Below are positions 40,401 to 47,838 of a DNA stretch of 64,000 nucleotides, one piece after another. The notes under the pieces were generated by a model. That model searched no databases and was not told the DNA's origin. It was given only the letters and a program-made list of their open reading frames with translations. The DNA lies in NCBI RefSeq assembly GCF_900188175.1, contig NZ_FZOQ01000005.1, positions 124,001-188,000 of the forward strand. The letters are read 5' to 3'. Within the stretch, counting starts at the first letter, position 1, and each line of letters opens with the position of its first letter. The position numbers and the translations under genes were made by a program. The DNA comes from Pontibacter ummariensis (GTDB lineage Bacteria; Bacteroidota; Bacteroidia; Cytophagales; Hymenobacteraceae).

Positions 40401-41102
40401 GATCCGCTGCACCTGCGTTGCCTGGAACAGTCCTCCCCGGCTGGCCCTGAAACCCGCCTCGTTCAGTTTCCGGGCTATCTCCTTCCAGGGCATCTCCGCT
40501 TTGCCTGTCACCTGTCCCTCGCTGCCTGTGACATCCACTTTGGTGCTGCGCAGGAACTGGATGAGGGCCGCTGCCCGCTTGTTGTTCTCATTGACCCTGG
40601 CATTGTGCTGCAGCACCCGGGTCCCTTCTGCGGAGGCGGCACCCGTCCGGAAGGCCTCTGAGGGCTTGCGCCACTCTCCCGTCTGCTTTATCTTCTCATC
40701 TAGCGCCGCTTTCGTCCGGATGCCGATCAGCTCCCGCTCCCGGTCGGCGATGGCCATGAACAGCGTGAGGGTGAACTTGTCAAGGTTCGGGATATCGCAG
40801 CTCTCCAGCCTGCCCTCCAGCTCGCGGTAGATGCTCAGCGCCTGCTCCGTGTTCCGGCTCAGGCGGTCAATCTTGGCCACGACGAGCGTCGCCTGCCTCC
40901 GCCTGCAAAGCTCCAGCGCCTCCAGCAGGCGCGGGCGGTTGGCGATCTCCTTGCCGCTTATCTTCTCGGTAAATTCCCCAATGATGTTCTTATCCGAGTA
41001 GAAGTGTCGGACGTAGGTGCGCTGCGCCTCCAGGCCCAGGCCGGACTCGCCCTGCTTCTTGGTGGAGACGCGGTAGTAGACCACGTACTGCTGCTCTTCC
41101 AT
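40347..41102 (-). CDS. Serine site-specific recombinase (resolvase/invertase)
   Basis: 251 residues from ATG 41102. A longer frame to 41606 would overlap the divergent gene and is rejected. The resolvase catalytic domain is clear: YYRVSTKKQGESGLGLEAQR (catalytic Ser in the VST motif), LVVAKIDRLSRNTEQAL, and an ADRERELIGIRTKAAL helix. The C-terminal part holds a helix-turn-helix-like region (PWKEIARKLNEAGFRASRGG). Such enzymes resolve cointegrates or invert DNA. A candidate recombination site lies just upstream at 41141-41180. The divergent DUF3800 gene begins 226 bases away. Confidence 0.88.
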   Translation of the reverse strand: MEEQQYVVYYRVSTKKQGESGLGLEAQRTYVRHFYSDKNIIGEFTEKISGKEIANRPRLLEALELCRRRQATLVVAKIDRLSRNTEQALSIYRELEGRLESCDIPNLDKFTLTLFMAIADRERELIGIRTKAALDEKIKQTGEWRKPSEAFRTGAASAEGTRVLQHNARVNENNKRAAALIQFLRSTKVDVTGSEGQVTGKAEMPWKEIARKLNEAGFRASRGGLFQATQVQRIHHRMSAQQDFPMEKPFS

Positions 41103-41140
41103 CGCCTGTTTTTTTTGAGGTTTTCCTAAAGGTAGGGGTT

Positions 41141-41180
41141 GTTTTACATTTCTACAACGAACGTAGTAGGAATGTAAAAC
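41141..41180. promoter_or_regulatory. Candidate res/crossover site of the serine recombinase
   Basis: GTTTTACATT (41141-41150) and AATGTAAAAC (41171-41180) are perfect complements 20 bases apart. Inside them CTAC and GTAG are also symmetric, and the centre reads AACGAAC. The whole is about 40 bases with dyad symmetry, beginning 39 bases before the recombinase start. This size and place match a resolvase binding site, which would also repress the gene. Confidence 0.6.
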
Positions 41181-41327
41181 CCGTGGCCGCGGACGTGACA
41201 AAACGGCACTCCCCAATCCTGTTAGCAAAATATAGCCAAAGACAATATTTTTAGTATATTCAGAGCGGCGCCGGGATCTGCCGCCGGCATCAGGTACGCG
41301 AAGTTCGGTTACACTATATATAGGAGT

Positions 41328-42464
41328 ATGGCAAAGGTTGGTTTTGTCTACGGGGCGGGGGCGCACGGCTTCCGCTTCGAGAGCCCGGGGGACACGCACT
41401 TCTCCCTCACCGTCGTGCTGGTGGAGGAGGAGCACAAAAGGGAAGTGGAGGAGGGGTTCCGCCGCATCCGGGAGCGGCACATCCTCGATGGGAAGCTGTC
41501 TCCAGTAGACGCGCATGGAATAGTACAACGCAGACAGATTTTGGAGGAGTTGAAGAAATTGAATTTTTCCTTTCATGCCCTTTTGGTGGACAAGCGCAAG
41601 CTGCACCAGAAGTCACCGCTCCAGTACAAGGGCACCTTCTACAAATTCCTCTCCGGCCTTATCTACAACAACCTTTACCGCACCGTGCCCCAGCTGGGGG
41701 TGGTGGCCAGCCCGCTGGGCTCGCCGGAGTTCATGGAAAGCTTCCGCCGCTACATTCTGGAAAACCACCAGGTGGACCTCTTCTCCCCGGCCCCCTTCGC
41801 CTTCTCCACGGAAGGGGAGGAGCCGCTGCTGCAGCTGGCTTCCTTTCTTGGCGAAAGCCTGAACTCGTTTCACGCCGGGCTCTCGGAGCTGGACCCGGAG
41901 CAGGAGCTGGCAGGTAAGTGCGTGGGGGTAAACCGCTGGCCGGAGGGATACGTGCCCTATACGGTGGACACGGAGGGCATGGCAGCGGACGCGCAGGACG
42001 AGGCCATCACGGCGGCGGCGCAGCTGCGGGCGCGGGACTACCTCCAGCGGCACGCGGGAAGCGAGGACCCGGTCATTAAAAGCCGGATGGTTTTCGTGGA
42101 GTACCTGCTCATGGTCTTCACCTACAACTACAGGACCCGCTACATCCACACCCACGAGCTGCTGCAGCACCTCAACTCCTACAGGTACGAGAACTACACC
42201 GAGCACCGCTTCCGCTCACTCGTGGTGGGGCCGGTGCGGGACGAGGGCGTGCTCATCGTCTCCTCCAGTGCCGGCTATAAGCTGCCCTGCTCCACTAGGG
42301 ACATATACAGTTTCTTCAACTACTACAACCAGCAGATCCAGCCCATGCTCGCAAGGCTGGGCCAGTGCCACCGGGCCCTGGAGCTGGCCACCGGGGGAGA
42401 GCTGAACGTGCTTGAGCATCCCGAGTATGCAAGCCTGCGGAAACTGCTGGAGAAGCTCTCCTGA
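41328..42464 (+). CDS. DUF3800-like protein, diverged
   Basis: 378 residues. The overall pattern resembles DUF3800, an RNase-H-like fold family: an N-terminal strand VGFVYGAGAHGFRFESPGD in place of the usual YxDESG motif, HFSLTVVLVEEEHKREVEEG, then a helical middle YKGTFYKFLSGLIYNNLY, and YRTRYIHTHELLQHLNSYRY near the end. If it belongs to the family, the classical first acidic residue is not where expected. DUF3800 proteins occur near defense and mobile genes, and function is unknown. It is G+C-rich compared with the Gabija block. Divergent from the recombinase. Confidence 0.55.
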   Translation: MAKVGFVYGAGAHGFRFESPGDTHFSLTVVLVEEEHKREVEEGFRRIRERHILDGKLSPVDAHGIVQRRQILEELKKLNFSFHALLVDKRKLHQKSPLQYKGTFYKFLSGLIYNNLYRTVPQLGVVASPLGSPEFMESFRRYILENHQVDLFSPAPFAFSTEGEEPLLQLASFLGESLNSFHAGLSELDPEQELAGKCVGVNRWPEGYVPYTVDTEGMAADAQDEAITAAAQLRARDYLQRHAGSEDPVIKSRMVFVEYLLMVFTYNYRTRYIHTHELLQHLNSYRYENYTEHRFRSLVVGPVRDEGVLIVSSSAGYKLPCSTRDIYSFFNYYNQQIQPMLARLGQCHRALELATGGELNVLEHPEYASLRKLLEKLS

Positions 42465-42816
42465 AAGCCTTCTTTGCATAGCTTCTATTTCTCTCCTTTT
42501 GCAGTAACATTTAGTTACCTGATAAACTAATATTACTCTGTTTCCTAATATTATTTTATTGGTAAAAATGAAGCAATACCTATTCCATAGTGGATTTGTA
42601 AGTTGTGTAGAATGGCTTCCTCAGTAAGAATGCCGAAGGAAAAGCTTAGAACCACTTCATTTAGAAGAGTAAACCCCGGCACCCAAATCAGCAACGGGAT
42701 ATAAGTGGACAGGTCCTTTTTAGCTGACGGTCAGCTCCGGGTTGACCTGTGTATTGACCGTCAACTGAGATGAAGCAGCAGGTGATGGGGAGAGGCGCCT
42801 CCGGGAAAGGACCGGG
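42465..42816. other. Intergenic stretch between the DUF3800-like and higA genes
   Basis: About 350 bases with no gene. It contains a 9-bp-phased array (42503-42556) and, near 42723-42765, two copies of an imperfect palindrome around TGACGGTCA and TGACCGTCA, which together form an inverted repeat (42725-42733 with 42757-42765). It may contain the ends of both neighbouring transcripts. Confidence 0.55.
42503..42556. repeat. 9-bp-phased array downstream of the DUF3800-like gene
   Basis: AGTAACA, GTTACCT (42514), GATAAAC (42521), TATTACT (42531), GTTTCCT (42540) and TATTATT (42549) fit a 9-bp register allowing one base slip. Its beginning resembles that of the array at 46085. Confidence 0.6.
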
Positions 42817-43131
42817 CTATCCGGCGACCCGTTCAAAGGGTTGTATATCCTGCAGGTCTTCATCGGACTGCTGGCTGATTTCCCACTCGTCACGTTGCTG
42901 CTGCAAACGCAACCAGACACCGGCATTGGTGCCCAGCGCCCGGCCCAGCCGCCGCGCCATCGGCACGGTCACGCGTGCCTTGCCGTTTACTATGTCAGAA
43001 ACCGTCTTCCGCGCCACATGAATGCGCGCTGCCAGCTGGCTGATCGTGATATTGCTGCCTTCCAGGTAATCAGCGAGTATTTCCCCTGGATGGACGGGAT
43101 GGTGCATTTTCATGGTTCTTCCTCTTTTCAA
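42817..43131 (-). CDS. higA: HigA-family antitoxin
   Basis: 104 residues from 43131, overlapping the toxin stop by four bases (ATGA). A start at 43113 (MKMHHPVHPGEILADYL) is also plausible and gives the more usual beginning. The HTH reads ISQLAARIHVARKTVSDIVNG, followed by the HigA-typical VPMARRLGRALGTNAGVWLRLQ. It neutralises the toxin and represses the operon. Confidence 0.92.
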   Translation of the reverse strand: MKRGRTMKMHHPVHPGEILADYLEGSNITISQLAARIHVARKTVSDIVNGKARVTVPMARRLGRALGTNAGVWLRLQQQRDEWEISQQSDEDLQDIQPFERVAG

Positions 43132-43406
43132 TGATACTGTTGGTAATCGACTACTTCGGCATCGCCATTTTCCAGTTTGAAAGTAACGCGCCAGGCTCCG
43201 GAAACCCGGACCGACCAGTGCCCGGCGAGGTTCCCCTTCAAGGGGTGCAGAAACCAGCCCGGCACATCCATTTCCTGTACCGATTTCGCCACATTCAGCA
43301 AAGTGAGGATGCGCCCGATACGGGTGGAATGCTGTGCGTTGATCCCGGCCGTGCTGCCGGTTTCATAGAATTTCTGCAGTCCCTTGTGTGCAAAGCTCCT
43401 TATCAT
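43128..43406 (-). CDS. higB: HigB (RelE-type) toxin
   Basis: 92 residues from the methionine at 43406, giving the usual beginning MIRSFAHKGLQKFYETG. The family motifs LHPLKGNLAGHWSVRVSG and WRVTFKLENGDAEVVDYQQYH are complete. It is a ribosome-dependent mRNA interferase. The toxin precedes the antitoxin, with the four-base overlap typical of higBA. This family differs from the HigB at 33.2 kb, so the element carries two unrelated HigBA pairs. Confidence 0.92.
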   Translation of the reverse strand: MIRSFAHKGLQKFYETGSTAGINAQHSTRIGRILTLLNVAKSVQEMDVPGWFLHPLKGNLAGHWSVRVSGAWRVTFKLENGDAEVVDYQQYH

Positions 43407-43416
43407 ACAACCGCAA

Positions 43417-43435
43417 TGTAACAAAAAAAGTTACA
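43417..43435 (-). promoter_or_regulatory. Candidate HigA operator upstream of higBA
   Basis: TGTAAC and GTTACA are perfect complements around seven A (T on the coding strand) bases, ten bases upstream of the toxin start. A compact palindrome at this place fits autoregulation by the toxin-antitoxin complex. Confidence 0.6.
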
Positions 43436-43937
43436 CCAGCCAAAGACCATGGCGCAGCCTGCGCCGAAAAGGTAGAACAGAAAGGATAAAGGTTTTTGGG
43501 CGTTATTTAGTAGACCCGGTTTCTAGACCGAATGGGGCCAGAAACGGGTAGGGTCGGCGGTGAGGCGGGAGGAGTCCAGAAAACGAACGTTTATTGGACT
43601 CACTGTTTTGTGACTCGTCCTATAAAACATACAGAATGTAGACTTGTTGAACATCCTATGTTTGTACGATGTCCCTTAGATACCCTTTTCCCTTTCGTTA
43701 ATCAGAGAAATGAACTATCTAAAACAGAGAAAATAAGTAGTAAGCTATAGACATAAAGACTGGGTAAGGAATAAGATTTATGTTGAACAGGGGATCTATA
43801 AACCCGCGTCTTATGACAATCCCCTTACCCGGCTTCTTTACCTTGGACAGTTCATTAGGCCAGGAGCCTGCATCAGGATGTTGAGTGCAAGAGAAGCTAT
43901 CTTTTTGTCACCTGTATAACCTCTAAAACATTGTATA
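43436..43937. other. Non-coding stretch before the IS110-type gene
   Basis: About 500 bases without a convincing gene. It has an imperfect inverted repeat ACCCGGTTTCT/AGAAACGGGT (43514-43524 and 43540-43549) of unknown meaning. The last 190 bases, from about 43750, appear to be the non-coding left end of the insertion sequence and hold the bridge RNA candidate. Confidence 0.6.
43758..43900 (+). ncRNA. Candidate IS110 bridge RNA
   Basis: Two stem-loops lie upstream of the recombinase gene. The first has GGGTAAGG (43762-43769) paired with CCTTACCC (43823-43830) and an inner ATAAGA/TCTTAT stem (43771-43776, 43809-43814), leaving a large internal loop. The second has GCTTCT (43832-43837) paired with AGAAGC (43892-43897) around a 54-base loop. 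In IS110 elements the left non-coding end is transcribed into a bridge RNA with two large internal loops that pair with target and donor DNA. The structure and place agree, but the pairing loops were not assigned. Confidence 0.5.
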
Positions 43938-44900
43938 ATGGAGCAAACTTACATTGGTATCGATGTGGCCAAAGACAGCTTTGTGGTTGCTACAAGAGTA
44001 GAAGGCAAAGTCACCACCTCTCTGCACAGCAACGATAGGAAAGGCATTAGCAGTCTTCTCAAGGGGCTGCCAGGTAGTTCCTGGTGCATCATGGAGGCAA
44101 CAGGAGTTTACAGCCTGCAGCTGGCCATCGCTCTGTATGAGAAGGGAATCAAGGTGTCGGTGGTGAACCCTTTGCAGATCAAGCGCTTTGCCCAGACCAA
44201 GCTCAAAAGAACGAAGACAGACAAGGTAGATGCGGCGCTGATCGCCGAATATGGCGAACGCATGCAGCCCAAGCTCTACGAGCCGCCGGCCCCCTTCATG
44301 CGGAAGCTGCAGCAGCAGCGCATGTCATTGAAGCTGCTTGTCAAGAGCAAACGCTCTTTCCTGAACCAGCTGCATGCCCTGGCACAGCTAGACAAAGCCG
44401 ATAAAGCTGCTGTGAGGGCCTGTAAAACGGTCCTGGCTAGCATAGAAAAGCAAATAGTAGAGTTGGAGCGCCAGATGCAGCAAACGGCTGAGGAGCAGTG
44501 TCAAGAGCTATTTAGCTTGCTGCAGACCATTCCCGGCATCAGCACCAAGTCTGCCATAGAGCTCATTGTTGTCTCTGGCGGGTTCAGAAACTTTACATCA
44601 GCCAGGCAGTTCAGCGCCTTTATCGGGATCAGCCCCTGCATCAACGAGTCCGGTACATCAATAAGGGGGTACAGGGGAATCAGCCGGATCGGGGACAAGA
44701 ATATCAGGGCCACGCTCTATATGTGCTCTATGGCGGCAAGGGTGCATAACAAGGCATGCCGGGAGCTATATGAGCGGATGGTGAAGGCAGGAAAAGCAAA
44801 GAAGGTAGCCTTGGTGGCCGTGATGAACAAGCTGATAAAACAGGTGTTTGGCATCGTAAATTCAGGTGAAGTTTACTCAGCAGAATGCCAAGCGCAGTAG
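43938..44900 (+). CDS. IS110-family transposase (DEDD recombinase)
   Basis: 320 residues. The DEDD domain shows TYIGIDVAKDSFVV (first Asp), CIMEATGVYS (Glu), and RTKTDKVDAALIAEYG (two Asp). The C-terminal Tnp domain contains LLQTIPGISTKSAIELIVV and the serine-containing NESGTSIRGYRGISRIG. It is complete and in frame, so the element may be active. The enzyme works with a bridge RNA to insert at chosen targets. Confidence 0.95.
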   Translation: MEQTYIGIDVAKDSFVVATRVEGKVTTSLHSNDRKGISSLLKGLPGSSWCIMEATGVYSLQLAIALYEKGIKVSVVNPLQIKRFAQTKLKRTKTDKVDAALIAEYGERMQPKLYEPPAPFMRKLQQQRMSLKLLVKSKRSFLNQLHALAQLDKADKAAVRACKTVLASIEKQIVELERQMQQTAEEQCQELFSLLQTIPGISTKSAIELIVVSGGFRNFTSARQFSAFIGISPCINESGTSIRGYRGISRIGDKNIRATLYMCSMAARVHNKACRELYERMVKAGKAKKVALVAVMNKLIKQVFGIVNSGEVYSAECQAQ

Positions 44901-44957
44901 CTGAGAAAATAGCACGGATACACTTGCTTTTTAACACAGTTCATAGGTATTGATACT

Positions 44958-45179
44958 GTGTTTGGCAGTATCCCCATCCTCGGTAACATCTTCGACTTTT
45001 TCTTTAAAGCAAACGAGCGGAACGTGCGCTTAATGCGCCGTTATTACGAGGAAGGGAGGTACCAGGGCAGCGGCAAGAATATTGTGGTCGGTGTGCTGAT
45101 AGGGGTGGTCGTGCTGTTTATCCTGTTACTGTGGGGTATATGGGAGTTGGCCGAGTGGCTCTACGCCCTTATCTTCTAG
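44958..45179 (+). CDS. Small membrane protein next to the insertion sequence
   Basis: 73 residues from a GTG start. A basic segment ERNVRLMRRYYEEGRYQG precedes one long membrane segment (IVVGVLIGVVVLFILLLWGI). The gene begins only 57 bases after the transposase stop and has no ATG, so the insertion may have removed its original start. It ends five bases before the convergent uvsE gene. No family recognised. Confidence 0.5.
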   Translation: MFGSIPILGNIFDFFFKANERNVRLMRRYYEEGRYQGSGKNIVVGVLIGVVVLFILLLWGIWELAEWLYALIF

Positions 45180-45184
45180 GTGCT

Positions 45185-46078
45185 TTAGGCCCTGCCCATC
45201 GCTTTTGCCACCTCTATTGCTTTTAGGGCGCTTTCTTCTTTGTCTTTTATTTCTAGCATGATATCCATGTCCATCCCCTCTGTCTCAGCTAGGAAGTCAT
45301 GGAAGAGTTGCTCCTGTATGCTCTGTACATGCTTGCCCTTGCGCTCATCCGGCGCTTGTGAGCTGTAGTCCATCATTAGGATACCGTCCTGCTCCGGGTC
45401 CCATGTTTGCGCTGCCATCTGAACAGCTTCCCGCATGGGCTCTCCGTTGTTTACGCACTCATGGTGCAGGTTGTCAAAGATGACAGGCATGCCCGTTAAC
45501 TCATGCAGTTGCAGGCAGTCCTGCAGGGTATAGGTGCGGTCATCGTTTTCTACGCACAGGCGCGCCTTTACCGCATCGGGTAGCTGGGTATGGTACACTT
45601 CGGCGAAACGCTGTATAGCGGTGGGCTTATCTCCATAGGCACCACCCCCGTGTATCTGCAGCTTTGCCGTGGTGTCCAGTTCCATCAGGTCCAGCACAGC
45701 ACCCTGGTACACCAACTCGGCAATGCTGTTCTTCACGGTTTGCTCATTTGGTGAGTTAAGCACCACAAACTGGTCTGGATGCATGGAGATCCGCATGTTG
45801 TTGCTTTTAATATAGTTGCCCAGCCGCCGGAAGGTCATCTTAAAGTGCTCCTGCCAGTTGTATTGGTTTACCTCGTGCGAGGCAAAAGGGACAAGATCAG
45901 AGGTAAGGCGGAAAAAGAAGAGGCCATGCTGTACGTTATACTCCAGAATGCGGCGCAGGCAGGCCAGGTTTTGTTCCACCGTGCTGATCAGGCGTTCCTC
46001 AGAGTAGGAGGCGAGACGAAACGTCCGGGAAGAACTACAGTCAAGCGTTTGGTTTATGCAGGGGTATCCAATCTTCAT
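45185..46078 (-). CDS. uvsE: UV damage endonuclease UvsE
   Basis: 297 residues matching the UvdE family: MKIGYPCINQTLDCSSSRTF at the start, HGLFFFRLTSDLVPFASHE, MRISMHPDQFVVLNSPNE, LQIHGGGAYGDK, LCVENDDRTYTLQDCLQL and FDNLHHECVN. The His, Asp and Glu residues of the metal cluster in the TIM barrel are all visible. The enzyme nicks 5' to UV photoproducts and starts an alternative excision repair. A repeat array similar to those of the element lies just upstream, which suggests that the gene belongs to it. Confidence 0.95.
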   Translation of the reverse strand: MKIGYPCINQTLDCSSSRTFRLASYSEERLISTVEQNLACLRRILEYNVQHGLFFFRLTSDLVPFASHEVNQYNWQEHFKMTFRRLGNYIKSNNMRISMHPDQFVVLNSPNEQTVKNSIAELVYQGAVLDLMELDTTAKLQIHGGGAYGDKPTAIQRFAEVYHTQLPDAVKARLCVENDDRTYTLQDCLQLHELTGMPVIFDNLHHECVNNGEPMREAVQMAAQTWDPEQDGILMMDYSSQAPDERKGKHVQSIQEQLFHDFLAETEGMDMDIMLEIKDKEESALKAIEVAKAMGRA

Positions 46079-46082
46079 GCGT

Positions 46083-46135
46083 AAGTAACGTTTAGTTACC
46101 TATAACCTACGCAGGTAACTGTTGTTTAGCTACTT
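46083..46135. repeat. Last repeat array, upstream of uvsE
   Basis: AGTAACGTTTAGTTACC (46084-46100) resembles the start of the array at 42503, followed by CAGGTAACTG and GTTTAGCTAC. The 9-bp register is looser than in the others. It is the rightmost member seen, which would place the edge of the element near 46.1 kb. Confidence 0.5.
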
Positions 46136-46200
46136 TTTAGTTCCTTTCAGCAGGCCTTTGTTCTTGTAGAGCAACGGCAGCATGGCAATGAGGTTGCACA

Positions 46201-46240
46201 GCAGAAAGGGCTTGCAGATTTAACTGCAAGCCCTTTCTGC
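46201..46240. terminator. Strong hairpin between uvsE and the next gene
   Basis: Perfect 17-bp arms (46201-46217 and 46224-46240) around ATTTAA; the left arm begins GCAGAAAGGGCTTGCAG. It overlaps the stop codon of the downstream-facing 46240-46875 gene and has no long T-tract, so it may act as a strong transcript end for that gene. Confidence 0.65.
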
Positions 46241-46875
46241 TATTGGTATCCGGTGTTATCCTTAAAAAACTTGTTATACTCTTCCCGCTCTTTCCTCCTT
46301 TTTTCTGCTTCCTCTAACAGTAGCAGCTCCTGAAGCTTTTTCTTTTCTTTGCCTTCCTTCGAGAACATGTCATACATCAGGCCAATAGGGCTGGCGATGG
46401 TTGGGGCAGGGGCTGGTGGCGGTGGGGGAGGCTCTGAGCCGGGGATATAGCCCGGGTTCTTTACCTGGCTGCTTTGCTCCCGTTTCATGTTCCGTAAAGC
46501 CCGCCCTATCATCTCAGGAGATGGCCGGCTGGTTACCTCTACCTCGCCTAGCATCACACTATCCTCCTGCAACACAATGTTTACCCGAAGCTCAGAAACA
46601 GGCAGCTGTTTTGGTAAGTACAGTAAGGGTTTATAGCCGATAGCACGGACCATAAGGGTGTCTTTCTGCGCCACGTCGATAAGAAACTTACCCTGCTCAT
46701 CAGAGATAACGCCCATGTTCGAGTTGATCTTTACGATACTAGCCCCGGGGATAGGCGTTTTCTTGTCTGGCTGCAGCACGGTGCCGCTTATCCGGATGCT
46801 TTTCTGTGCCTGAGCAGGCAGCATGAAGCATGTTAGCAGCAACGTAAGGATGTAAAGCAGGGGGTGTCGGAGCAT
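46240..46875 (-). CDS. Secreted protein with carboxypeptidase-regulatory-like (CarboxypepD_reg) domain
   Basis: 211 residues with a signal peptide (LLYILTLLLTCFMLPAQAQ). The beta-sandwich domain follows: IRISGTVLQPDKKTPIPGAS, IVKINSNMGVISDEQGKFLI, and LMVRAIGYKPLLY. This is the repeat seen at the start of TonB-dependent receptors and in small envelope proteins of Bacteroidota. The rest has a proline-rich linker (PPPPPPAPAP) and a charged helical tail. Likely chromosomal, role in the envelope unknown. Confidence 0.85.
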   Translation of the reverse strand: MLRHPLLYILTLLLTCFMLPAQAQKSIRISGTVLQPDKKTPIPGASIVKINSNMGVISDEQGKFLIDVAQKDTLMVRAIGYKPLLYLPKQLPVSELRVNIVLQEDSVMLGEVEVTSRPSPEMIGRALRNMKREQSSQVKNPGYIPGSEPPPPPPAPAPTIASPIGLMYDMFSKEGKEKKKLQELLLLEEAEKRRKEREEYNKFFKDNTGYQ

Positions 46876-47016
46876 TTAATTCGTACGATGGAGCAACACG
46901 AGTCGCCACGGGTTTTTATTTATTACGCCAGAAAGGGCCAAAAAGTATGCCAACCCTAAAAAAGAAGAACAGGCACTTTGTAAAAGTATAAAGATAAACA
47001 ATGTAAGGATAAAACA

Positions 47017-47053
47017 GCAAAAGCCTGTAGCAGTAGTTGCTACAGGCTTTTGC
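47017..47053 (-). terminator. Terminator after the 47.1-kb lipoprotein gene
   Basis: Arms GCAAAAGCCTGTAGCA and TGCTACAGGCTTTTGC are perfect 16-base complements around GTAGT. It lies 18 bases after the lipoprotein stop codon. Confidence 0.7.
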
Positions 47054-47071
47054 CTATACGCTTGCGGTATG

Positions 47072-47599
47072 TTACATTTCGTTTTCTTCTGTTTGTAGTG
47101 TTTCCCCTCTTCCTCTTTCCAGGATCTGGTCGTACTTAGACCGGTTTTGCTCATAGGTCCTGTACTGCTCCGGAGAGAGTATTTCTCTTATCTGCCGGTC
47201 CGTCTCCTGTTCTATTGCCTGCCGCTGGCGTTCGGCTTCATCTGTGGCAGGCTCTCCCTCTACGTTTAACTTCGCCTCTAGTTCGCTCAACTGCATGCTG
47301 CGGTCATAGTATACTTCAACTATGCGTGATGCCAATTCTGCATCTCCCACAAAGTCGGCCTCAATTTCATTCAGCAGGTTATCCCGGTCAAAGCCGTAGT
47401 ACTGGTCTGCCTCAGGGTCGGCAGGGGGTAGCCCTCCGTGTTCACGGTCTCCGTACCCTCTGAGGTTGTCCGGGTCTACGTTATTTTCACTGTTCTCCTC
47501 AGTGAGCTCTACCGTTTCCCCGTCACCTCCTTGTCCACAGCCCACCATGGTAAACTGTAGTATGCTGATAGTAAGTATGGTATAAAATACTTTTCTCAT
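47072..47599 (-). CDS. Lipoprotein with a Spy/CpxP-like end motif
   Basis: 175 residues. Signal ending in lipobox MVGC, then an acidic disordered part (about 25-75). The last third is helical with ILSPEQYRTYEQNRSKYDQI, reminiscent of the LSPEQ-type motif in Spy/CpxP-like periplasmic proteins. The function is unknown. It stands alone between two hairpins. Confidence 0.75.
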   Translation of the reverse strand: MRKVFYTILTISILQFTMVGCGQGGDGETVELTEENSENNVDPDNLRGYGDREHGGLPPADPEADQYYGFDRDNLLNEIEADFVGDAELASRIVEVYYDRSMQLSELEAKLNVEGEPATDEAERQRQAIEQETDRQIREILSPEQYRTYEQNRSKYDQILERGRGETLQTEENEM

Positions 47600-47838
47600 G
47601 GAATAATTTGTTTCGTTTTGCTTTATTTCTGATCGTTAACAGCAGCCTTAACTGCTCTTCACTTTTTACGCGGTACAGTGCTTTATGTTTGAAACAGGAG
47701 GAGGCGGGGATAGTGGAGAACTTCTGGGAAACGTGCCTTTAACGTGCGAAACGTGCCATTAAAGGGGGGAGGAATATAAGGTAACTTGTTACTTCCTCTT
47801 ACCGCTTTTGGCAATACAAACAGGGCCGGTAATAAAAA

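Larger units (their letters stand above)
43740..44957 (+). mobile_element. IS110-family insertion sequence (limits approximate)
   Basis: One IS110-type recombinase gene preceded by a structured non-coding region of about 180 bases. IS110 elements lack terminal inverted repeats and target duplications, so the ends cannot be read from the sequence. The limits given are estimates from the structured region on the left and the next gene on the right. Confidence 0.6.

Noticed and set aside
41103-41606. Long N-terminal extension of the serine recombinase frame
   Set aside because: It overlaps the divergent DUF3800-like gene and the dyad. The standard resolvase beginning (QYVVYYRVSTKKQ) follows the methionine at 41102.
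46876-47154. 92-codon leftward frame
   Set aside because: It overlaps the lipoprotein gene and the terminator hairpin at 47017-47053.
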